From assembly GCF_028596025.1 (NCBI RefSeq), contig NZ_CP117167.1, positions 4,650,001 to 4,714,000 on the forward strand: DNA of 64,000 nucleotides, read 5' to 3'. A model generated the notes under the pieces. It saw only the letters and a list, made by a program, of their open reading frames with translations, ran no database searches and had not been told where the DNA came from. Origin of the DNA: Mucilaginibacter jinjuensis (GTDB taxonomy: Bacteria; Bacteroidota; Bacteroidia; Sphingobacteriales; Sphingobacteriaceae). The translations under genes and the position numbers were made by a program. Below, piece by piece: positions 53,529 through 62,472 of the stretch; the first letter of the stretch is position 1; every line of letters begins with the position of its first letter.

Positions 53529-54542
53529 ATGACGAAGAAAACAGATTTCATTTACTCATCAGAGTCTGAACCACACCGTATCCGAACGAAAAAAATGCTG
53601 AAGGAGTTCCCGCATATCCGCGAGCTTATTGGCAAAAATCCGTACACCATCTTTGCTATTATTGGCGTGGTTGCCTTTATGGTTGCTTTGGCTTGGTTAG
53701 TACGTGATCAATCATATTGGGTAGTATTTTTGGCAGCCTACTGCTTAGGTGCATTTGCAGATCACGCTTTGTTTGTTTTAATACACGAGTGTGCTCACCA
53801 TTTGCTTTTCAAAAACCGTTCGGCCAATCGTTGGGCCGGTATCCTAGCTAACATTCCTCAAATTTTCCCGAGTTCAATCTCGTTCGAATATTATCACATT
53901 AAACACCACTCTTTTCAGGGCGTACACGAGTTAGATGCCGATTTACCGAACCACTGGGAAGCCAAGTTGATTAATAACTCATTTTTAGGTAAAGCTTTAT
54001 GGTTGTTATTCTTCCCATTCTTTCAATTAACCCGCTTGTCGCGTTTAAAAGAAATTAAAGCATTTGATAAATGGGTTGCGGCAAACTACTTAGTACAAAT
54101 TGTATTTGTAGGCGCTATTTATTATTTCATGGGCTGGCACTCCATCGTTTTCTTATTATTGAGCTTTTCATTCTCTGTAGGTTTGCACCCACTTGGCGCA
54201 CGCTGGATCCAGGAGCATTACCTGACACATACCGAGGAGCAGGAAACTTACAGCTATTACGGCGGCTTAAACCTGGTGGCCTTTAACGTAGGCTTTCACA
54301 ATGAGCACCACGATTTCCCTTCTATCCCATGGAATCGTTTACCGAAAATTAAGAAAACAGCACCAGGCTATTACGATACGTTGTTCTACCATAAATCATG
54401 GACGATGTTATTTTTCCGCTTTTTGTTTGACAAAGAAATCTCAATGTTCAACCGTATTTTGCGGAAAGAACGTGGTAAGGTTGCATTAACCGATGTATCT
54501 AAACCCGATCTGGAGTTAACCAAAGCTGAGGCTGTAGCTTAA
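53529..54542 (+). CDS. Fatty acid desaturase similar to sphingolipid Delta4-desaturase (DES1)
   Basis: 337 residues, membrane-bound di-iron desaturase. The three His boxes are intact: HECAHH (86-91), HIKHH (123-127) and HNEHH (257-261). Around them the sequence follows animal and fungal DES1 dihydroceramide desaturases closely: an acidic opening FIYSSESEPH, NIPQIFPSSISFEYYH, SVGLHPLGARWIQEHY, and ETYSYYGGLNLVAFNVGFHNEHHDFP. DES1 places a Delta4 double bond in the sphingoid base. Bacteroidota of this group make sphingolipids, so this may desaturate the long-chain base; an acyl-lipid desaturase is the alternative. Several helices surround the boxes. It is a single-gene unit with a terminator at 54571. 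Confidence 0.88.
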   Translation: MTKKTDFIYSSESEPHRIRTKKMLKEFPHIRELIGKNPYTIFAIIGVVAFMVALAWLVRDQSYWVVFLAAYCLGAFADHALFVLIHECAHHLLFKNRSANRWAGILANIPQIFPSSISFEYYHIKHHSFQGVHELDADLPNHWEAKLINNSFLGKALWLLFFPFFQLTRLSRLKEIKAFDKWVAANYLVQIVFVGAIYYFMGWHSIVFLLLSFSFSVGLHPLGARWIQEHYLTHTEEQETYSYYGGLNLVAFNVGFHNEHHDFPSIPWNRLPKIKKTAPGYYDTLFYHKSWTMLFFRFLFDKEISMFNRILRKERGKVALTDVSKPDLELTKAEAVA

Positions 54543-54570
54543 ATACAACCTTTCATTTAAACGATAAATA

Positions 54571-54602
54571 AAAAGGCCGTGCATTGAGCATGGCCTTTTT
54601 TA
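54571..54602. terminator. Intrinsic terminator after desaturase gene
   Basis: Stem AAAAGGCCGTGC / GCATGGCCTTTT (one G-T pair) with a 6-nt loop and T run; 28 bp past the stop. Confidence 0.85.
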
Positions 54603-54755
54603 TTGCATTATTTTTTTTAAATCGATATAAATTAAATCTAAAAATTCAGAGTTTCTTCAGAATTGCATATCATATTCCTGCGAGGCATTTTTAACAGGCT
54701 AATTTCAATTAAATGACGTATACGTCTGTAAATCACTTCATCATCATGCTATTCT

Positions 54756-54788
54756 TATTTGGATTTAATCCAAATATGCATACTTTTG
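54756..54788 (+). promoter_or_regulatory. Iron-type operator and promoter of the porin operon
   Basis: Inverted repeat TATTTGGA-N5-TCCAAATA (54756-54776), with -33 TTTG at 54758-54761 inside the left arm and -7 TACTTTTG at 54781-54788, exactly 19 bp apart. The same plan recurs at 62353-62387 before the TonB receptor. Resembles Fur/DtxR-type iron boxes of the phylum; which protein binds is not known. Confidence 0.75.
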
Positions 54789-54806
54789 CTCGATCAAATT
54801 TTTTCG

Positions 54807-56027
54807 ATGCAAAAAATATTTACTCTCATCCTGCTCTTATTTTCTTCGTTTAGTGTGTTTGCCCAACAACCGGTTGCAACAACTTCGGAAGATTCATTAT
54901 CACGTAACTTGTCAAAAACCTCTACCACTATTGGTGGTTATGGTAACGCATTTTATCAGCGTAATTCCAACTTAGGAACATCCCGTATGGACCTGGAGCG
55001 TGGTGTGCTATTCTTCGGCCATAAATTCAACAACCAGATCTCTTTTTTCTCTGAGCTGGAAATTGAAGATGCCAAGGTAGCTGGTGGCCAAAACGGTGGC
55101 GAAGTAAGTTTCGAACAACTTTATTTAAAGTTTAACTTGAATGCCAACCAATACATCGTTGCCGGTTTATTTATCCCACGCATTGGTATTTTGAATGAAA
55201 ATCACTTGCCCAATACCTTTAACGGTAACGAGCGTAACTATGTAGAAACCTTTATTATCCCCGCTACCTGGCGCGAATTGGGTGTAAGTTTATACGGTAG
55301 CCTCAACAGCCTGCCTATCAATTATACAGTAGGGATTATGAACGGACTAAACTCCGGAGCTTTTACACATGGCACTGGTTTAATTGATGGCCGTTTCGAA
55401 GGCCGCAACGCATCGGCAAATAACCTTGCGGTTACGGCATCACTACAGTATTATGTGGGTGATTTAAAAGCACAGGTATCTGGCTACTACGGCGGAACTG
55501 TAGGTGTAAGCAAAAGAAAAGCAGATAGCCTTGGCCTAAACTCGGGCACATTTGCTGCACCGGTTGCCTTAGGCGAAGCCGATTTACAATATGCCCACAA
55601 TGGCTTTTCAGCTAAAGCTTTAGGCACCATCGTTTCTATTAAAGATGCCCAGAGCATTAACCGCGCCTACGCCAATAACACGCCCGAAACCGAATACGGT
55701 GCTTATGCCGAAGTTGGATACGATTTGCTTTACGCCCTTATCCACCACAAACACCCGCAACAACTGATCCTGTTTGTGCGCGATGAGAAACTGGATATGA
55801 ATGCCAAGATCCCGTCGAACGGCGTAATTGATGGCACTTTAGATCAAAACTATGTGGTTACAGGTTTAACTTACCTGCCTATCCGTAACATAGCTTTAAA
55901 GGCCGATGTACGTATTGTGCACACCGGCGAGCAAAACCCTAGTCTGATTATCAACCCTAATCCGGCCGCATTGCCGTATCAGCAGAATAATAACCTCATT
56001 AACCTGGGGATGGCTTTTTCATTTTAA
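54807..56027 (+). CDS. Outer-membrane porin, first gene of iron-type operon
   Basis: 406 residues from the ATG at 54807 (MQKIFTLILL); a TTG at 54759 would place the start within the operator. A signal peptide ends VFAQ (about residue 21). The remainder is a beta-barrel with alternating polar and hydrophobic strands, N-terminal GGYGNAFYQRN, and a closing Phe. It resembles the porin-type proteins that accompany imelysin and Rieske genes. It probably lets an iron species or small substrate enter the periplasm. The next gene starts 4 bp after its stop. Confidence 0.75.
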   Translation: MQKIFTLILLLFSSFSVFAQQPVATTSEDSLSRNLSKTSTTIGGYGNAFYQRNSNLGTSRMDLERGVLFFGHKFNNQISFFSELEIEDAKVAGGQNGGEVSFEQLYLKFNLNANQYIVAGLFIPRIGILNENHLPNTFNGNERNYVETFIIPATWRELGVSLYGSLNSLPINYTVGIMNGLNSGAFTHGTGLIDGRFEGRNASANNLAVTASLQYYVGDLKAQVSGYYGGTVGVSKRKADSLGLNSGTFAAPVALGEADLQYAHNGFSAKALGTIVSIKDAQSINRAYANNTPETEYGAYAEVGYDLLYALIHHKHPQQLILFVRDEKLDMNAKIPSNGVIDGTLDQNYVVTGLTYLPIRNIALKADVRIVHTGEQNPSLIINPNPAALPYQQNNNLINLGMAFSF

Positions 56028-56031
56028 AATT

Positions 56032-56454
56032 ATGGAAAGAAGAGATTTTTTAAAGCAAACCTGCTCGCTGTGTATGATAGCCGGCGCAGGTATAGCGCTG
56101 GGCAGCCTGGCATCATGTTCAACATTGCCGGTTTATCAAACTGCTATCAACAATCAGCAGGTGATAGTACCTGTATCGCTTTTTGATAAAGGCAATCTGC
56201 AAATCATTCAGCCTAAAAATCTCTATTACAACATAGCGCTTAAAAAAGAAAGCGATGGTAACTATACTGCGTTACTGCTGCGTTGTACCCATGCCGATAA
56301 CCAGTTACAAACCACAGGTAATGGCTTTAAATGCAGCCTTCATGGCAGCACTTTCGATCAGGAAGGCCAGGTAACTATGGGGCCGGCAGAAAAACCACTG
56401 CACAAGTATCCAACAGAAATTAATAACGGACAAATAATCATCCACTTATCTTAA
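56032..56454 (+). CDS. Rieske [2Fe-2S] domain lipoprotein
   Basis: 140 residues. The N-terminus has a twin-arginine-like motif (ERRDFLKQT) followed by a hydrophobic stretch and a lipobox-like LGSLASC, so it is exported and probably anchored. The Rieske cluster ligands are complete: Cys85-x-His87 and Cys101-x2-His104 (RCTH and KCSLHG). It carries electrons. In the same operon, a porin precedes it and an imelysin and a di-heme oxidoreductase follow, making it a plausible electron link for an exported iron redox step; this is inference. Confidence 0.9.
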   Translation: MERRDFLKQTCSLCMIAGAGIALGSLASCSTLPVYQTAINNQQVIVPVSLFDKGNLQIIQPKNLYYNIALKKESDGNYTALLLRCTHADNQLQTTGNGFKCSLHGSTFDQEGQVTMGPAEKPLHKYPTEINNGQIIIHLS

Positions 56455-56459
56455 ATAAT

Positions 56460-57536
56460 ATGAAACATAAATTACTCCCGGTACTAATCGGCGCTTCTAT
56501 ATTCGCCTTAACCAGCTGTTCAAAATCGAACAAAGACGATGTACAAACCAACGATGCTGCTTTAGAAGTAAAGGTGATCACTGATTTTGCTAACGTTTTG
56601 GCTAATCCGGATTATGTAGACCTGCAAACTAAAGCGGCTATTTTAAATACTTCTGTAGCTACATTTGTTGCCACCCCTACTGATGCCAACCTGCTTGCTG
56701 CACAAACTGCCTGGAAAAACACCCGCGCACCATGGGAAGCTTGCGAAGGTTTCTTGTTCGGCCCGGTTGAGGATAATAACTATGACCCAACTATGGATAG
56801 CTGGCCGGTTGATAAAAACGAACTTGATGCTTTGTTAGCCAGCAATAACCCTTTAGGTGTTAGCGATATTAGTAGTTTATCAGAAACTCAGAAAGGCTTC
56901 CACGCTATCGAGTATATTATTTTCGGCTTAGGTGGTACACAAAAAGCGGCTAATATTACCGCCCGCCAAAAAACATATTTAACCTCGCTTACTCAAAGCT
57001 TATATAACACCACACAACAACTGGTAAACAGCTGGGCTGCATCGGGTGGTAACTACACCAAACAAGTAACTACAGCAGGTAGTGGCAGCACAACTTTTGC
57101 AACCCGCCAGGCTTTATTTGTTGCCCTGGTTGGCTCAATGGCCGATATCTGTGATGAAGTATCTGCTTCGAAAATGCAAACGCCACTGTTAGCACAGGAT
57201 TCTTTACAGGATGAGTCTGCTTTCTCGCACAACTCCATTGCCGATTTTAAAAACAACATTACCGGTATTTATAATGCCTATATGTGTACTTACAATGGCG
57301 CAACAGGTACAGGGTTAAACCAGATCGTAGCTGCCAAAAACGCATCGTTAGATCTTAAACTGCAAACACAAATGAAAGCGGCTATAGCATCATTCAGCAC
57401 CATTACCACTACTTACGAAAAAGCTATTTACACCCAGCAATCGCAGGTAAAAGCAGTACAGGCAACCATCAATACCTTACATGATTCGCTTGATGGCGAC
57501 CTGAAGACTTTTGTAACTACCAACATTAAAGACTAA
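56460..57536 (+). CDS. Imelysin family lipoprotein
   Basis: 358 residues with signal peptide and lipobox LTSCSKS (Cys about residue 20). The imelysin domain spans ~35-350 and carries the diagnostic GxHxxE motif, FHAIEYIIFG (His148, Glu151), and the region NTRAPWEACEGFLFGP. Imelysin-like proteins, including EfeO- and IrpA-type proteins, take part in periplasmic iron binding or uptake. It begins 5 bp after the Rieske stop and is followed 23 bp later by the di-heme oxidoreductase. Confidence 0.93.
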   Translation: MKHKLLPVLIGASIFALTSCSKSNKDDVQTNDAALEVKVITDFANVLANPDYVDLQTKAAILNTSVATFVATPTDANLLAAQTAWKNTRAPWEACEGFLFGPVEDNNYDPTMDSWPVDKNELDALLASNNPLGVSDISSLSETQKGFHAIEYIIFGLGGTQKAANITARQKTYLTSLTQSLYNTTQQLVNSWAASGGNYTKQVTTAGSGSTTFATRQALFVALVGSMADICDEVSASKMQTPLLAQDSLQDESAFSHNSIADFKNNITGIYNAYMCTYNGATGTGLNQIVAAKNASLDLKLQTQMKAAIASFSTITTTYEKAIYTQQSQVKAVQATINTLHDSLDGDLKTFVTTNIKD

Positions 57537-57559
57537 TTAAGCCACAGAGGCACACATAC

Positions 57560-58933
57560 GTGAGAAAGATTAAGGTTATAGGTATTTTATTAGCGCTGAT
57601 GATTTTGATGGTGCAGTGCCAGAAATCATCAACGCTACCTGCTGAGGATTATGATGATCGCCTTTCTGGAGGGTTAGAAACTGTTTTTAACGCCACCAGT
57701 CATGCTTTTAGCCAGATGTTTACCAACATGGGCATTTATGATGAGCATGTGCATTCGGTTGGCGATGATGTATTCAGCCGTTCATTTGTAACAGCCCCGG
57801 CCCCTATCAATAGTGGCTTGGGTGCACTGTACAATAACGTATCCTGCATATCATGCCATCATAACGATGGTATTGGTTTGCCTACAGCGGGCGAATCGCA
57901 ATCATCATTACTGGTGCGCATAAGCCAGCCCGGCACCGATGCCAATGGCGGCCCGCTTGCTGTACCTGGTTATGGCTTACAGTTACAGGATAAAGCTATT
58001 TTTGGCAAACTGCCCGAATGTAAAGTTAACATCAGCTATACTTACACCACCGCCACACTTGATGATGGTACACCTTATGAGCTGCGTACGCCTACTTATA
58101 CATTAAGTAACCTGTACACGCCTATAGCAACAAACTATATGTTATCGCCGCGTTTGGCCCCGCCAATGATTGGTTTAGGCTTACTGGAAGCCATACCCGA
58201 AAGCCAGATCGTAGCCGGCGCCGATCCTAGTGATGCCAATAATGATGGTATTAAAGGCCGCGCCAACTATGTATATGATGCCAATACCAAAACAAAAATG
58301 ATAGGCCGTTTTGGATGGAAAGCCAATACAGCAACCATTATAACACAGATTGTAACCGCTTTTAACCAGGATATGGGTTTAACTACCAGCATACTGCCCG
58401 TAGAAAGCAGCTTTGGCCAGCCGCAATACGATGGTTTAAAAGATGACCCCGAGGTTGCTGATACGATTGTAAATGCGGTTAAATTTTATGCACAGACATT
58501 GTGTGTACCCGCCCGCAGAAATACAACGGATATTGCCGTTAAACGCGGCGAACAATTATTTGCATTGGGTAAATGCGTTAACTGCCATAAGCAAACCTTT
58601 ACCACTGCTGTAGATGTAACCCGTCCGTATTTATCGAGCCAGGTTATACACCCGTATACCGATATGCTGGTGCATGATATGGGACCCGGCTTAGCCGATA
58701 ACCGCCCCGATTATTTAGCCGGAGGACAAGACTGGCGTACCGCACCATTATGGGGATTAGGTTTATATGAAACCATTAACAGCCCCGGCTATTACTTACA
58801 TGATGGCCGCGCCCGTACTTTAATTGAAGCCATTATGTGGCATGGCGGTGAGGCCGAATCATCAAAAGCTTACTTCTCGCACCTGTCGACAGCTGATCGG
58901 AATGCGATGCTGACGTTCCTGAAATCATTATAA
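57560..58933 (+). CDS. Di-heme oxidoreductase (DUF1111), lipoprotein
   Basis: 457 residues starting at a GTG (57560); no ATG fits. The lipobox MVQCQKS marks a lipoprotein. Two c-type heme motifs CxxCH are present: CISCH (Cys96-His100) and CVNCH (Cys339-His343), as expected of the DUF1111 di-heme oxidoreductase family. The C-terminal RTAPLWGLGLYET and DGRARTLIEAIMWHGGEA segments are family signatures. It would oxidise or reduce a substrate in the periplasm. Imelysin plus DUF1111 pairs are recurrent in iron-regulated clusters. A terminator follows at 58958. Confidence 0.93.
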   Translation: MRKIKVIGILLALMILMVQCQKSSTLPAEDYDDRLSGGLETVFNATSHAFSQMFTNMGIYDEHVHSVGDDVFSRSFVTAPAPINSGLGALYNNVSCISCHHNDGIGLPTAGESQSSLLVRISQPGTDANGGPLAVPGYGLQLQDKAIFGKLPECKVNISYTYTTATLDDGTPYELRTPTYTLSNLYTPIATNYMLSPRLAPPMIGLGLLEAIPESQIVAGADPSDANNDGIKGRANYVYDANTKTKMIGRFGWKANTATIITQIVTAFNQDMGLTTSILPVESSFGQPQYDGLKDDPEVADTIVNAVKFYAQTLCVPARRNTTDIAVKRGEQLFALGKCVNCHKQTFTTAVDVTRPYLSSQVIHPYTDMLVHDMGPGLADNRPDYLAGGQDWRTAPLWGLGLYETINSPGYYLHDGRARTLIEAIMWHGGEAESSKAYFSHLSTADRNAMLTFLKSL

Positions 58934-58957
58934 AAAATTACTGACCCTATATCTATC

Positions 58958-58993
58958 AAAAAGTCCCTGCAGGTTTACCAGCAGGGACTTTTT
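58958..58993. terminator. Bidirectional intrinsic terminator
   Basis: Stem GTCCCTGC / GCAGGGAC with a 10-nt loop, flanked by A5 and T5; 24 bp after the di-heme gene's stop. A fragment of the dispersed GTCATGCTGAGC motif follows at about 59018. Confidence 0.85.
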
Positions 58994-59105
58994 ATTTTAA
59001 ACGACAAAAAGCGGGTTGTCATGCTGAGCTCCGTCGAAGCATGGTGGGCTGGACTCTGCGCGCGACCCATCCTGCGCCGTTATTGGTGTTGTCACCAACA
59101 ACTTT

Positions 59106-61148
59106 TTACTCTTTAATAACCGGGAACGATGAAATCCTTAACCTTGCGCCACCCCTTGGTACGAGCGTTAAATTAGCCACCTGCCCATCAACCTTTACGG
59201 GGCTTTGGGGCAACACGCCGCAAAGGCCATACTGATCTATCGTCCAGCTTGGGATCAGCTTGCCGGTTGCCTTAATTTGTAGGGGAGCTGTGTTATTGGT
59301 GAAAGGATTATTATCAACTGGCCATTTCTTTTTAACCACAATAAATGATTTTTCGGGATGATCTGCATCTACCAGCAAACCATAATTCCATGCCGAGGCT
59401 GGATGAATTTCATACGAAGGCCATTTCTTTTCATCGGCTCCCGTTTGCCAGCCCGAATCGCCCATTGCTGTTTTTTTGCTGCTTTCTTTCACGTAAGTTT
59501 CCTGTATCAATAGCGAATAAGTTAATGGGCCGTAGCTTATACTTACACTGTTTTTATTCCGGTCCCACTCTTTCACCGCCAGTTTCATTGGTAGTTGCAA
59601 AGTGATCTGGTCGCCATTTTTCCAGTTATTGTCGAGTTTGATGTAAGTGGCGTTGCTGCCTTTAATATCAACAGTACGGCCATTTACTGCAACCACAGGC
59701 GCACTGCACCATTTCGGAACCCTTAGATAAAGAGGGAACCCAATAGATCCAGTAGTCTGAACGATAAACCGAATTTTATCATCAAATGGATAATGTGTGC
59801 TTTCTATAATTTTCACAATTGAGCCATTGGCAATTTTAGCACTTACAGTACCTTCGGTATATAGCTGCGCGGCAAGGCCATTATCGGGTGTGGCAGCCCA
59901 GGAGTTTTCGTCATAATAAACCCAGCCTGCCGCATGGTTGTGCTGGCAGCACCGGCTACTGAAAGGGTTCATCATTAAAAACGGACCAGAATTATCAATA
60001 CCCGGCGAATGATTTTTACCATCATTTAAAACCATGTTAGGTGCAGTTAAATACCTAAGCGATTTATAATCGGGCATAAATGCCGCCGGGAACGTATTGA
60101 AGGCTACATCTTCGCAATTCTCGGCCCAAAAGGTATCGCCGGTATAGTTCAACAATACCTGGTCTGATGTCATTTGCTCTACCATACCACAGGTCTCAAC
60201 AGCCTGGCGGGGGTCACTGTAGCCTTTGCGTGCGTTTTCATCAGCGCCAAACATGCCGCCCGGTACCTGGCCGTAAAGCTGGCGCACCAGTATAAAATCG
60301 TTATAAGTAGCCGCCAGATCTGTTTTCTTTTTGCTTTGCTCAAAATAGGTAGCCGGTTCGCGGAAACTTTCGGCAATGTTTACATTATGCCAGTTGGGCA
60401 GGTTATCAGCCTGTCGCCAGTCGGCCGTATTTTTATCAATCTTAGTAGCCAGGTCCAGCAGAAATTTATCGCCGGTATGGTTATACAACCAGTATACGCT
60501 CAGCATATTATCACCACCACGGCTTTGTTCCCAGTAATCTTTCAGAAAATCTTCATCGGGTACACTCAGTTCCCATTTAAAGTATCTGGTCATGAATGCC
60601 AGTACACGCTTATCATTGCTGTATTCGTAGTACGATTGCAGGCACCATAGCATTGGCATATTAGTCCACAGATCGCGTTTACCTTTCTTCAATACTGCGG
60701 GGCCAAAATCGCCATCAGGTCGCTGATTGTTCAGCACGGCTTCAATCCAAAACCGTGCTTCTTTAATCATCTTAGGGTCGTTAAGCACGTACCCGATATC
60801 AGCATAACCCTTTAGCCAGTAAGGTAACTCTTCCCAGCCATATTTACCCTTACCATCTTTGGCCAGCCAGGCATTATCCTTTTTGCCGAGCCATACACTT
60901 ATCTCCCCTAAATTGCCTGTTAGGCCTGCCCGTTGCAATTGCAGGTTTTTAAGCAGCCATCCTCCGGGCTTAACACTACCCACCGGTAATTTGGTAAAAT
61001 ATTGCGGTTGCAGAGGTTCCTGATTAGTAATATAATACTTATTAATATCCGCATTAACGGGCTTTACAAATTGGGCTTTCGGCTGGGCCAAACACACGTT
61101 GGTTAAGAATGCTAAAACGATTGTTTTAGCAGAAACAAGCTTTCTCAT
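59106..61148 (-). CDS. Beta-L-arabinofuranosidase-type glycosidase, GH127
   Basis: 680 residues from the ATG at 61148 (MRKLVSAKTIVLAF); a TTG at 61181 is less likely. A signal peptide ends CLAQ. GH127 enzymes use a zinc-bound cysteine as nucleophile: the ligand set is visible as Glu318-x-Cys320 (VETCGM) and Cys400-Cys401 (SRCCQHN), the same spacing as in HypBA1. The (alpha/alpha)6 barrel is followed by beta-sandwich domains. It would remove beta-L-arabinofuranose or a related sugar from plant glycans. It is transcribed alone, opposite to the iron operon. Confidence 0.9.
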   Translation of the reverse strand: MRKLVSAKTIVLAFLTNVCLAQPKAQFVKPVNADINKYYITNQEPLQPQYFTKLPVGSVKPGGWLLKNLQLQRAGLTGNLGEISVWLGKKDNAWLAKDGKGKYGWEELPYWLKGYADIGYVLNDPKMIKEARFWIEAVLNNQRPDGDFGPAVLKKGKRDLWTNMPMLWCLQSYYEYSNDKRVLAFMTRYFKWELSVPDEDFLKDYWEQSRGGDNMLSVYWLYNHTGDKFLLDLATKIDKNTADWRQADNLPNWHNVNIAESFREPATYFEQSKKKTDLAATYNDFILVRQLYGQVPGGMFGADENARKGYSDPRQAVETCGMVEQMTSDQVLLNYTGDTFWAENCEDVAFNTFPAAFMPDYKSLRYLTAPNMVLNDGKNHSPGIDNSGPFLMMNPFSSRCCQHNHAAGWVYYDENSWAATPDNGLAAQLYTEGTVSAKIANGSIVKIIESTHYPFDDKIRFIVQTTGSIGFPLYLRVPKWCSAPVVAVNGRTVDIKGSNATYIKLDNNWKNGDQITLQLPMKLAVKEWDRNKNSVSISYGPLTYSLLIQETYVKESSKKTAMGDSGWQTGADEKKWPSYEIHPASAWNYGLLVDADHPEKSFIVVKKKWPVDNNPFTNNTAPLQIKATGKLIPSWTIDQYGLCGVLPQSPVKVDGQVANLTLVPRGGARLRISSFPVIKE

Positions 61149-61329
61149 AGGTAATGTTGGTTGTAAATGAATACTTCGCAAGATAAAACCTACTAACCAA
61201 CATTAAAAGGATTTAGTTAAATAACTGTAAAAACGACAGAAATATTTATTTCTATACCGAGGCATCCCCTACCTAATTACCTGCGTAATGACTACAAAAC
61301 CAATAATTTTTTAACTAACAACATCTTCA

Positions 61330-62193
61330 ATGAAACCTAAAAAACAAAATCTTTTAATTATCGCAGCAGCGATGATTTTCACGTTCATGGTAGCGTCGTG
61401 CAGCAAAAGCAAATCAGACAATGCCGCACCAACTCCTCCCGCTGTTACGGGTGTGCAACTATCGGCCAATAGTAAATTTGGCAACATCATTACAGATAAT
61501 AACAACCAAACACTTTACTTTTTTGCGATAGATGCTAACGGAAAATCGGGCTGTGATGGCGGTTGCGCAGTGTTATGGAAACCTTTTTACAAGGCCAGCC
61601 CTACTATTGGCACAGGTTTAAATGCCGCTGATTTTACTACCATTACCCGTACAGATGGCTCTATGCAAACAGCTTACAAAGGCTGGCCGCTTTACTACTA
61701 TGCCCAGGATACCCAAACCGGCACTGTAAATGGCGACGGAGTTGGTAAAACATGGTTTGTAGCCAAAGCCGATTATACGGTAATGATTGCCAACGCCCAG
61801 TTAATTGGCGGTGATGGCAACCCATACCTTGCCACAGGTGTTGCCGGCACGGGTGTTTCGCAATACCTAACCGATGCTAACGGCCTTACGCTTTACCAGT
61901 TTGCCAAAGACGCGCATGCAAAAAATAATTTTTCGACCGGGGATGCTACACATGATGCATTATGGCCGATATTAAGTTTGAGTGCCGGCATACAAAGCAT
62001 TCCTTCAATTTTGGATAAAACACAGTTTGATGTTATTACCGTATTTGGTAAAACACAGGTAACTTATAAAGGGCACCCGCTTTATGCTTTTGCCAATGAT
62101 AAAGCCATTCGCGGCAATACTTTCGGTGTAAATTTCCCTACCGCTGGTGCGGGCATCTGGAAAGTTGTAAACAGCGATACAGCAGCACTATAA
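61330..62193 (+). CDS. Lipoprotein with Yx(FWY)xxD repeats (COG4315/PF03640)
   Basis: 287 residues. Lipobox VASCSKS (Cys about residue 24). Three or four copies of a short repeat occur, each with LYxFAxDxxxK (LYFFAIDANGK, YYYAQDTQTG, LYQFAKDAHAK, LYAFANDKAIRG) as in COG4315 secreted-repeat lipoproteins, whose role is unknown; some are linked to redox or copper stress. It lies between the GH127 gene and the TonB receptor and precedes a strong terminator at 62219. Confidence 0.9.
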   Translation: MKPKKQNLLIIAAAMIFTFMVASCSKSKSDNAAPTPPAVTGVQLSANSKFGNIITDNNNQTLYFFAIDANGKSGCDGGCAVLWKPFYKASPTIGTGLNAADFTTITRTDGSMQTAYKGWPLYYYAQDTQTGTVNGDGVGKTWFVAKADYTVMIANAQLIGGDGNPYLATGVAGTGVSQYLTDANGLTLYQFAKDAHAKNNFSTGDATHDALWPILSLSAGIQSIPSILDKTQFDVITVFGKTQVTYKGHPLYAFANDKAIRGNTFGVNFPTAGAGIWKVVNSDTAAL

Positions 62194-62218
62194 ACGCCCT
62201 ACACTACCTATCTATACA

Positions 62219-62255
62219 AAAATGGGTGGACAGTATTAAACTGTTCACCCATTTT
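62219..62255. terminator. Bidirectional intrinsic terminator
   Basis: Long stem AAAATGGGTG-ACAGT / ACTGT-CACCCATTTT with one mismatch and a 5-nt loop, 25 bp after the lipoprotein stop. Confidence 0.85.
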
Positions 62256-62352
62256 GTTTTATATATAAACTATTATTTCCTGTCCCAAACTGCTCTCTTT
62301 TACTCATATCATTCATAATAACTACAACGATGTAGTTAATTATAATATTTCA

Positions 62353-62387
62353 TTTATTTGGACTTATTCTAAATAAAGATAACTTTG
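62353..62387 (+). promoter_or_regulatory. Iron-type operator and promoter of the TonB receptor
   Basis: Inverted repeat TTTATTTGGA-N5-TCTAAATAAA (62353-62377; nine of ten pairs), with -33 TTTG (62357-62360) in its left arm and -7 TAACTTTG (62380-62387), 19 bp apart. Identical geometry to 54756-54788. The receptor ATG is 85 bp downstream. Confidence 0.78.
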
Positions 62388-62472
62388 CACAAAAAACCCG
62401 GTATTCGGTCGGCAAACTTCACACCGGGCAAATAATATTGATTTTGCATCAAACTATCATTTAACCAAAACT

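Noticed and set aside
60174..60650. 158-residue plus-strand frame inside the GH127 gene
   Set aside because: It lies wholly antisense to a well-supported enzyme gene with intact catalytic residues.
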